64,000 bases of DNA from Halospina sp040196175. GTDB taxonomy: Bacteria; Pseudomonadota; Gammaproteobacteria; Pseudomonadales; Oleiphilaceae. Under the pieces are notes generated by a model. It was given only the letters and a program-made list of their open reading frames with translations. It searched no databases and was not told where the DNA came from. The translations under genes and the position numbers were made by a program. Positions 1 to 5,681 of the stretch are shown in pieces. The stretch's first letter is position 1, and every line of letters begins with the position of its first letter. Location of the stretch: the NCBI RefSeq assembly GCF_040196175.1, contig NZ_JBEFNF010000003.1, forward strand, positions 1-64,000, given 5' to 3'.

Positions 1-126
1 TTCCAGCGTCAACGGGTTATCGAGGCTGCGAAAGCTGAAAACCCGCGCCGCTGGTCCGGTGATATTCGAAAACTCAGCTTGCCGGAATCAGTGACTCTGA
101 ATCCGGAAACGGCGGTCAATTGTTAA
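1..126 (+). pseudogene. IS3-family transposase (OrfB/integrase), C-terminal end only
   Basis: The first frame is open from base 1 and stops at 124-126, giving 41 residues that begin FQRQRVIEAA and include NPRRW. This matches the usual C-terminus of IS3-family OrfB transposases, in which a QRV-(L/I)-(D/E)-AA stretch is followed by a short basic tail. The rest, including the DDE catalytic core, lies left of the window, so it cannot be judged whether the element is intact. The gene points toward the truncated effector copy next to it. Confidence 0.7.
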
Positions 127-166
127 AAAGCTGATGACTTAAAAGCGACATCTACGTTGACAGACA
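1..166 (+). mobile_element. Right-hand end of an IS3-family insertion sequence
   Basis: After the transposase stop come about 40 non-coding bases ending in TTGACAGACA at 157-166. IS3-family elements commonly end a few tens of bases after orfB in a terminal repeat ending in CA. The neighbouring truncated effector gene reads straight into this end: its last codons (KRCLST, stop) are specified by the terminal repeat region. I therefore place the junction at about 166-170. The left end and the target duplication are outside the window. Confidence 0.55.
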
Positions 167-520
167 CCGCTTGCTACCCCCGAATGCCATAGATCCAAGT
201 GCTTCCCAGTTCGGATCGTACTCCAGATACCCCTTGAGCTCCCCACTCCCGATCTTCTCCGCAAGATCCCCGAGCAGTTCATCCAGGTCCGTGGGCTTGT
301 CCCAGGGGCGCTGAAAGACATCGAGCCATAGGTCCAGCAGGCGATAGCCGAAGGGATCGTCAGGGCTAGTGACGATGTTGTCGAGCGTCTGGCGGGCATA
401 GGCTTCGCACGCGAGGACGTCCGGGCGGCGGAAATCGCCATTGTCATCCATGCGCAGGCCCCGGCTGAACGAGTAGATGCGCCCGAGGTTCGCCCGGAAC
501 TGGTGTTCGCGTCTGAGCAT
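152..520 (-). pseudogene. Truncated second copy of the T6SS effector (N-terminal module only)
   Basis: The frame has an ATG at 520 and encodes 122 residues. Residues 1-104 are nearly identical to residues 1-104 of the intact TNT effector at 1228-2289 (start MLRREHQFRA). After the shared module the sequence diverges, and the last six codons come from the IS end, so the original toxin tail has been cut off and probably continues left of the insertion sequence. As it stands it encodes only the N-terminal module, with no toxin domain. It could still be translated, since the AAAGGG ribosome site ahead of the start is kept in both copies. Confidence 0.7.
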
Positions 521-548
521 CCGTTGAATCCCTTTTCGCTATCCCTGC
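210..548. repeat. 339-bp direct repeat, copy 1 (effector N-terminal module)
   Basis: This segment matches 1979-2317 base for base in length, offset by 1769, with roughly 20-25 scattered substitutions and no insertion or deletion. It covers the effector N-terminal coding region plus about 28 bases of leader with the ribosome binding site. Outside these limits the two flanks are unrelated: vgrG precedes copy 2 and a frameshifted unknown gene precedes copy 1. Confidence 0.9.
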
Positions 549-847
549 CCGGGCGATCACCAGGTGCTGCACCCGACCCAGCTCCCCGGGCCAAATGCGA
601 TCTCGCGCTTCGAGCCACAGGGCATTCTGCTCAGGGTCCGTTTCCAGCGCCTCCAGCAACGCCTCATCGCGCCGTCGCGCTGGGCCAGGGGTGAATCCAG
701 CGCCCCGCGGTCCATGGCGGAAAGAAGCCTGCGATCCTGTTTTCTGAGCTGGGCTAGGTCCGCGTCATCACTGGTGATCAGCTCAGCTCTCTGACTCAGG
801 TAAAGCACTAGTCGTCTTCCATAGCTGGCAGGTTCCAGGTGATACAC
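549..847 (-). pseudogene. Frameshifted gene of unknown function in the effector cassette
   Basis: A GTG start at 847 opens a frame beginning MYHLEPASYG that reads plausibly to about base 675 (ending near SPLAQRDGA). It then becomes arginine- and tryptophan-rich. In the next frame the sense continues at once as DEALLEALETDPEQNALW, then GELGRVQHLVIARAG up to the repeat boundary at 548. The two halves join into one acidic protein of roughly 100-110 residues if a single base is restored near 668-675. I do not recognise the family. Its place just before an effector copy suggests a former chaperone/adaptor or immunity gene. A sequencing error is possible. Confidence 0.45.
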
Positions 848-877
848 CCTTGGTTTTAAGGGGTTATTTTTTTGAAT

Positions 878-1231
878 TTAGTCTAAAACTGCCTCAAGCC
901 TGCAAACGAATCGATCCGGCTGAAACTCTCCAAAGGAAAACACTAAGATCCGGTCACCAACGCACTGATAATGAAGCTCGAGACCCGGCTTACTGCCCTT
1001 ATAGATGTTCACTCCGTCGAAACTGCCTACCTTAAGACCAAGCATCGCAGAGACATCTTCTGGTCTATAGGTGGTGGTACCCTGTTGAATATTCTCAATA
1101 GATTTCAATTCACCCGGCCTAACGGTTACCTCAACTCCGTCTACCTCAATCTCTGGCGGTTTCCTCTCCATCTCCTCGTATTGACCGTCAAAGATCTTCT
1201 CCTGCCTTTTTGAAACAGTCTTCATTATCAA
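878..1231 (-). CDS. Probable immunity protein for the TNT effector
   Basis: This small soluble protein of 115-117 residues has no signal peptide or membrane segment. It lies directly downstream of the NADase effector gene. The likely TTG start at 1231 overlaps the effector stop by four bases. An ATG at 1225 is the alternative, and one AAGGAG site, 5 or 11 bases upstream, could serve either. Such tight coupling, small size and cytoplasmic nature are what is expected of an immunity protein that neutralises a NAD-degrading toxin inside the producing cell. I recognise no family motif, so the call rests on position alone. Confidence 0.6.
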   Translation of the reverse strand: MIMKTVSKRQEKIFDGQYEEMERKPPEIEVDGVEVTVRPGELKSIENIQQGTTTYRPEDVSAMLGLKVGSFDGVNIYKGSKPGLELHYQCVGDRILVFSFGEFQPDRFVCRLEAVLD

Positions 1232-2289
1232 ACGATCTCCTTGAGATAACCCTTGGACACGAGATTCTCAATCGACGTGGGGAGTTCATATTGGATGCCC
1301 TTACCAGACTTCCCGAACCAAGGTATTGCTTTGCTTGCCTCAACCTCAGGGATGCTCTTAGCAACCTTATATTGCTTGTACGTTTTTTCCTTCGTGCTGT
1401 CCGGCAAGGCCCGATTTTCAAACGACTCTCCCGCTTTAGCGGTAAATTTCCCTTTGTCTCTGAACTGACCGGTTTCCTTGTCTATAAACCCACCGTAACG
1501 ATCAATTTCTGCCCCGAGTTTGAGGGTCACCTCAACGGAATTGATCGCTCCTCGATTGGGTGGCCATCCACCATTCAATTCATGCTCTTTAAAGAGGGAT
1601 TCCAACACATCCCATTTTTTCTTCTTGAACAGAGCAAACGATTCCTTGGCCAATTCATCTTGTTCTTCAAATTCTTCTACCGAATCGCAGAAATCCTCAT
1701 ACTGAACGCTATCTGGGCTATCAAGATCAACATTTGTCTCATTTCCCGTCAGCTCAGCTGATTCCAGTTCCTGAGGAGCGCCTCCATCAGTTGCAATCTT
1801 CGCTCCTTCGTTTGATGAAGCCGACGCCATTCCAACTAACTGTTGATCTGATGCAGAAGGTTGTTCAGCAGTAGTTTCGTTGCTCTGATTTACTCGAGCT
1901 TCATCAACGTTGCCGGGTCCCGTGTTGCCATCATCAGCTTCTTTTCCACTCGCAACCTGCAAGGGCATAGCTTCAAAATTCGGATCATACTCCAGATAGA
2001 CCTTGAGCTCCCCGTTCCCGATCTTTTCGGCAAGATCCGCAAGCAGTTCATCCAGATCCGTGGGCTGGTCCCAGGGGCGCTGAAAGACGTCGAGCCATAG
2101 GTCCAGCAGGCGATAGCCGAAGGGATCGTCGGGGCTAGTGACGATGTTGTCGAGCGTCTGGCGGGCATAGGCTTCGCACGCGAGGACGTCCGGGCGGCGG
2201 AAATCGCCGTTGTCGTCCATGCGCAGGCCCCGGCTGAACGAGTAGATGCGCCCGAGGTTCGCCCTGAACTGGTGTTCGCGTCTGAGCAC
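1228..2289 (-). CDS. T6SS effector with TNT-type NAD glycohydrolase domain
   Basis: The 353-aa protein has three parts: an N-terminal module (residues 1-104, also present as the truncated copy at 152-520), a Gln/Ser/Glu-rich linker (about 107-215) and a C-terminal toxin domain (about 235-353). The toxin domain matches the tuberculosis necrotizing toxin family: LKLGAEIDRYG, ENRALP, PWFGKSGKGIQYELP and GYL near the end. The family's catalytic Arg, Arg and Gln correspond to R264, R293 and Q333. TNT enzymes hydrolyse NAD+, and known T6SS members such as Tne2 kill by NAD depletion. The start is GTG at 2289, with an AAAAGGG site. The gene follows vgrG by 31 bases and overlaps the probable immunity gene, so VgrG is the likely carrier. 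Confidence 0.85.
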   Translation of the reverse strand: MLRREHQFRANLGRIYSFSRGLRMDDNGDFRRPDVLACEAYARQTLDNIVTSPDDPFGYRLLDLWLDVFQRPWDQPTDLDELLADLAEKIGNGELKVYLEYDPNFEAMPLQVASGKEADDGNTGPGNVDEARVNQSNETTAEQPSASDQQLVGMASASSNEGAKIATDGGAPQELESAELTGNETNVDLDSPDSVQYEDFCDSVEEFEEQDELAKESFALFKKKKWDVLESLFKEHELNGGWPPNRGAINSVEVTLKLGAEIDRYGGFIDKETGQFRDKGKFTAKAGESFENRALPDSTKEKTYKQYKVAKSIPEVEASKAIPWFGKSGKGIQYELPTSIENLVSKGYLKEIV

Positions 2290-2317
2290 CCGTTGAATCC
2301 CTTTTCGCTATCCCTGC
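1979..2317. repeat. 339-bp direct repeat, copy 2 (effector N-terminal module)
   Basis: This is the partner of 210-548. The upstream limit (2317) falls four bases beyond the vgrG stop at 2321-2323, and the downstream limit falls at effector codon 104. The repeat therefore marks the exchangeable constant part of the effector. Here the start codon is GTG, while copy 1 has ATG. Confidence 0.9.
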
Positions 2318-2320
2318 GCC

Positions 2321-4183
2321 TCAGTTGAGACTGATGCTGGCACCCTTGAGGGCGATGGTTGTGCCTTCGAGGCTGAGTTCGGTTCCCTTGATGGAGATGG
2401 CCCCGGAACTTTCCAGCGTGATACTCGCGGCGCCCGTCTGGAGCGTAATACTGGTACCGGCATCGACGGTGACGGTTTTGCCCGCCTTGATGGTTTCGCT
2501 GCCACCGATGTCGGTCTTCTGGTCCCCGGTAATGTCCACCGTCTGGTTGTTCTTGACCGCCAGGTTGTCGTCATTGCCGACCTGGGTTTTCCGGTTATTG
2601 CCAACGTCGTCGGTTTCGTCGTTCTCGACGGTCAGCTCATGGTCCTTTTCCGCATGGAGAGCCAGCAGTTCTTCGCCCTTGTCGTCGTCGAACCGGATCT
2701 CGCTGTAATTGTCCTTGCCGCCCTTGGTGGTGGAGCGCGAGCGAATGCCGGAGGAGTTGAACTGGTTCTTGGGCGAATAGGGCATCCGGTTGTCGCCGTT
2801 GTAGACGGTACCGGTAATCAGCGGCTGGTCCGGGTCGCCGTTGACAAACTCGACGAGCACTTCCTGGCCTTCGCGGGGCAGGAACTGGGCACCGAAGCCG
2901 TCACCGGCCCAGCTCTGGGCCACGCGGATCCAGCAGGAGCTCTTGTGGTTGTTCTTGCCTTCGCGGTCCCAGTGGAACTGGACTTTCACCCGGCCGTGCT
3001 CGTCCACGTGGAGCTCTTCACCGGAGCCAACCGTGACGGTGGCGGTCTGGAGGCCGGGAATGGACGGCTTATTGATTCGAGCCGGAACATAGACGTTATC
3101 GGTGGGGATGCACTCAAACGTGGTGTTGAAGTTGACGCCTGAACCACTTGAGCCACCATCGGTGTTGATGGGTGCGCTAGCGGTGAGTTCCATCTGCGTG
3201 ATCACGAATTCGTTATGGGATGGAATGCCATCCTCGTGCTCTTCGAATTCGAAGGTCAGGCCCACGCCAAAGGACGGGTAATTGGCCGTCCCCTGGAAAA
3301 GATTCGCTTCCTGGGTCAGCCCCTGGAGATGCGTCTCCGCCAGTTTGGTGTTCTCGTTCAGCGGCGCGTCTTCGCCGATGTAACGGAACAGTTCCCGTCC
3401 GCCGAATGCCTTGCCCGGGACCTTTTCCTCTGTCGGGTCCTCGATGTTTTCCTTGGGCTTGGTGAAGTCAAAACCCTGCTCCACCATGGCGTTGGGCGTG
3501 GCCCGGTGCCCTGTGTACCAGCTGCCAATGCGGCAATCGCCGGTGCTCCCTGATCGGAAAACAACCTTGTTCTCCTCGGCGGGCTGATAGGCGTTCACGT
3601 TATCCGCGATCACCATTTTATGGCCGGACTTGCTGTGTTCGAAGTAAAAGAACAGGCCTTCCTGGGCCAGGAGCCGGCACACGAACGCCCAGTCGGTTTC
3701 GTTGTACTGGACGCAGTATTTGTAGGTATGACGTTCGCCGTCGATCTTCCTGGTGAGATCAACGTCATGTTCGCTCAGCACGGTCTCCACGATGTCCACC
3801 GCGGTCTCGTCCTGAAAAATACGGCAGTTGGTGCGATTCTGAGCGGACCAGGCGCGGGGTACAATCACCGCTTCATAGCGCTGCCCCTCCTTGTTATGCA
3901 ATGGCTTGCCCAGCTCACAGATAGTGCGGATGTGGCCATGAAAGAAACGCTCCTCAGCATCCGCCTGGCCACTGAGCGTGACGCCGATTGTTACCTCTTC
4001 GCCCACCTGGCCCTGCATGTCAGTGATTCGCTCATTAGCGACGAACCGGGCTGTGATCTCGAAAAACCGGGACATGCCCTCGCTGATTCTGAGGCTTTCA
4101 AGCGCCAGGGCGTCTCTGCCCAGTGAGCTCTGAATCTTGAGATGGTGATGCTGCTGTTCCGTTGCCATGAACCTCTGCGCCAT
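2321..4183 (-). CDS. vgrG: VgrG, T6SS spike protein (TssI)
   Basis: The 620-aa protein has the standard VgrG layout: a gp27-like N-terminal half, a gp5-like OB-fold region with WIRVAQSWAGDGFGAQFLPR and EVLVEFVNGDPDQPLITG, then a C-terminal beta-helix needle of short repeats ending in ISLN. It has no extra C-terminal enzyme domain, so it acts as a carrier. It trimerises as the tip of the Hcp tube. The toxin gene directly downstream is its likely cargo. A second start at 4168 (MATEQQ) has a closer AGAGG and may be the true one. A strong hairpin separates it from hcp upstream. Confidence 0.93.
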   Translation of the reverse strand: MAQRFMATEQQHHHLKIQSSLGRDALALESLRISEGMSRFFEITARFVANERITDMQGQVGEEVTIGVTLSGQADAEERFFHGHIRTICELGKPLHNKEGQRYEAVIVPRAWSAQNRTNCRIFQDETAVDIVETVLSEHDVDLTRKIDGERHTYKYCVQYNETDWAFVCRLLAQEGLFFYFEHSKSGHKMVIADNVNAYQPAEENKVVFRSGSTGDCRIGSWYTGHRATPNAMVEQGFDFTKPKENIEDPTEEKVPGKAFGGRELFRYIGEDAPLNENTKLAETHLQGLTQEANLFQGTANYPSFGVGLTFEFEEHEDGIPSHNEFVITQMELTASAPINTDGGSSGSGVNFNTTFECIPTDNVYVPARINKPSIPGLQTATVTVGSGEELHVDEHGRVKVQFHWDREGKNNHKSSCWIRVAQSWAGDGFGAQFLPREGQEVLVEFVNGDPDQPLITGTVYNGDNRMPYSPKNQFNSSGIRSRSTTKGGKDNYSEIRFDDDKGEELLALHAEKDHELTVENDETDDVGNNRKTQVGNDDNLAVKNNQTVDITGDQKTDIGGSETIKAGKTVTVDAGTSITLQTGAASITLESSGAISIKGTELSLEGTTIALKGASISLN

Positions 4184-4204
4184 CCTGGTCGGTCAAACAG
4201 GTAC

Positions 4205-4225
4205 GGAGAGGGCAGAGCCCTCTCC
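4205..4225. other. Perfect 9-bp hairpin between hcp and vgrG
   Basis: GGAGAGGGC (4205-4213) and GCCCTCTCC (4217-4225) are exact inverted repeats around a 3-base loop. No strong T-tract follows on the minus strand, so this is more likely an mRNA-stabilising or partial-termination element than a full terminator. It would favour far higher Hcp than VgrG yield from one transcript. Confidence 0.6.
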
Positions 4226-4249
4226 AGTAAACAATGGCTTGCGCCATTC

Positions 4250-4729
4250 TTAGAGCTGCTGGCCCTTCACGCCGCTGTAGCCGTAGACCAGCGGCGCAGT
4301 TGCCGCGTTGGTGTCGTCAGTCGGAGTGACGGACATGGTCATCTCGGTATAGCTGATGGTGATGGACTCAGTCGGGCGATCGCCTTCAGCGGAAACGCTG
4401 TAGTTGGAGATCATGGCGTCCGAGAGCTCGATCTTCATGATCTCCTCGATCTTGTCGCCTTGCTTGGTCAGGTAGAAGGTGGCAGATTTGCCTTTCCCGA
4501 TGGTCGCTTCCTTGAACAGATCAGGGGTAGCCTTGTCCTGCTTCTTGGTAATGGTGATGTCACCCAGGCGGGTTGCCGAGGCTTCTCGATCCATAGCGGT
4601 CCCCGTGGGCGCCGCAATGTCCCGATGGACGTTGAAGTCCAGGGTGTCCACGGTGATCAGATCCTTATATTCCTCAGCAGTCGCTTCACCCTTGAGGCCA
4701 CCAAAGTCGAGGTAAGTATTGGTTTGCAT
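4250..4729 (-). CDS. hcp: Hcp, T6SS inner-tube protein (TssD)
   Basis: The 159-aa protein has the Hcp1-type layout: N-terminal YLDFGGLKGEA, a central VHRDIAAPTGTAMDREAS segment and a C-terminal ITISYTEMTMSV strand. Hexamers stack into the tube that is expelled from the sheath and can also chaperone small effectors. The start at 4729 has an AAGGAG site 8 bases ahead. Hcp is the most abundant T6SS protein, and here it has its own 113-base upstream gap and a hairpin after it, which suggests separate expression control within the long operon. Confidence 0.93.
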   Translation of the reverse strand: MQTNTYLDFGGLKGEATAEEYKDLITVDTLDFNVHRDIAAPTGTAMDREASATRLGDITITKKQDKATPDLFKEATIGKGKSATFYLTKQGDKIEEIMKIELSDAMISNYSVSAEGDRPTESITISYTEMTMSVTPTDDTNAATAPLVYGYSGVKGQQL

Positions 4730-4815
4730 TGATTAGCTCCTTTCTTTTTTCCGTTACGTCCTGTAACTAGGACATGGCGATTGTGCCCATTGCCGAAGCG
4801 CCGGGCATACATTCC

Positions 4816-4835
4816 GGGCCCTTATCCAAGGGCCC
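4816..4835. other. Hairpin in the gap upstream of hcp
   Basis: GGGCCCTT (4816-4823) and AAGGGCCC (4828-4835) pair perfectly around a 4-base loop, just past the stop of the lipoprotein gene (4843) and 87 bases ahead of the hcp start. No T-run follows on the minus strand. It may be a weak terminator or a processing/stabilising element at the 5' side of the hcp message. Confidence 0.5.
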
Positions 4836-4842
4836 CAGAATA

Positions 4843-5298
4843 CTACTCAGGCTTGACCGGACACTTTCCGGTCCTGCTGAATTCCTTTTCCGATTCAAGG
4901 TATGCAATCTCGGCATAATTAAGACGCCAGCTCCCTTCCTCTCTGACATACTCAATGTGAAGTGAAGTGGGACCCCCGCTTTCATCAAGGCCATTGATTG
5001 TGAGGCAACCCTTCTTCCCGTTGATAATCCGTTCATGCTGACCCATGCGCTTTGAAAGCGTTTCGGGGAGCGCGGCCAGAACAGGGAACTGCTCTCCGAA
5101 GGATCCTGTGCCTTTACGGAACTCGGTCCTGTTATCCGCTGGGATACTGCTCTCCACTATCGCGTCATATTCCTTCGCAGCCACTAGCCTGGCGTACTCC
5201 TTGAACCGCTCATGAAGCACCTCCCGCTCACCAACAGCGGCACAGGAGACAACAAAAAGAAGAAGCAAAAGAACACTGTTCCGCATTGCTTTAATCAA
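4843..5298 (-). CDS. Small lipoprotein of unknown function within the T6SS operon
   Basis: The 151-aa protein has a hydrophobic leader (LLLLLF) and a lipobox VVSC with Cys19, so it should be a membrane-anchored periplasmic lipoprotein. The mature part is rich in charged residues with paired cysteines near the end (KKGCLTI, TGKCPV). The start is TTG at 5298 with an ideal AAGGAGG 6 bases upstream, located inside the end of the preceding gene; an ATG at 5286 is the alternative. It overlaps that gene by 8 bases, so the two are translationally coupled. It is not TssJ, which is at 24842-25288. A periplasmic immunity or accessory role is possible, but I recognise no family. Confidence 0.7.
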   Translation of the reverse strand: MIKAMRNSVLLLLLFVVSCAAVGEREVLHERFKEYARLVAAKEYDAIVESSIPADNRTEFRKGTGSFGEQFPVLAALPETLSKRMGQHERIINGKKGCLTINGLDESGGPTSLHIEYVREEGSWRLNYAEIAYLESEKEFSRTGKCPVKPE

Positions 5299-5638
5299 CC
5301 ATAACCTCCTTCATTATTCTATTTTTCCGTCTGTCTGTATTAAGGGCCCTTGCCGCCCTACACAACAATCCTGAACACGCCTGGATCAGCTCAAACGAAT
5401 CGAAGCTTCCGGACAGGGTTATACTTCCCGCTCCGTAGAAGTGATAAGAAGCATCATAGGCAATATCACCATTCTCAGCTTCCCGGAAGGTAATGGAGGC
5501 TGCCTTGAGCTTTGCTCCCAGCCGCTGGAGGGCAGGGTCACCGTTAAAGGTCACCACACCTGCTGCCCCTTCAACCTTGACCTTGCCATTCTCAGTGACT
5601 TTTACCTTGAAGTTCTTAAAGCTCCAGAATTCTACCAA
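5291..5638 (-). CDS. Hypothetical protein coupled to the T6SS lipoprotein
   Basis: The 115-aa protein begins from a TTG at 5638 with AAAGG 6-10 bases ahead. It is predicted rich in beta strands (KVKVTENGKVKVEG, then GSITLSGSF) and has a pair of cysteines in ACSGLLC followed by a basic tail. There is no signal peptide or membrane helix. It sits 43 bases after clpV and overlaps the lipoprotein gene. I recognise no domain. The soluble protein/lipoprotein pair between clpV and hcp could be an effector-immunity pair or an accessory module. Confidence 0.6.
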   Translation of the reverse strand: MVEFWSFKNFKVKVTENGKVKVEGAAGVVTFNGDPALQRLGAKLKAASITFREAENGDIAYDASYHFYGAGSITLSGSFDSFELIQACSGLLCRAARALNTDRRKNRIMKEVMVD

Positions 5639-5681
5639 TCGAAACCTTTATCTTTGCTCTTGTGAACATTCGAAAATCCCT

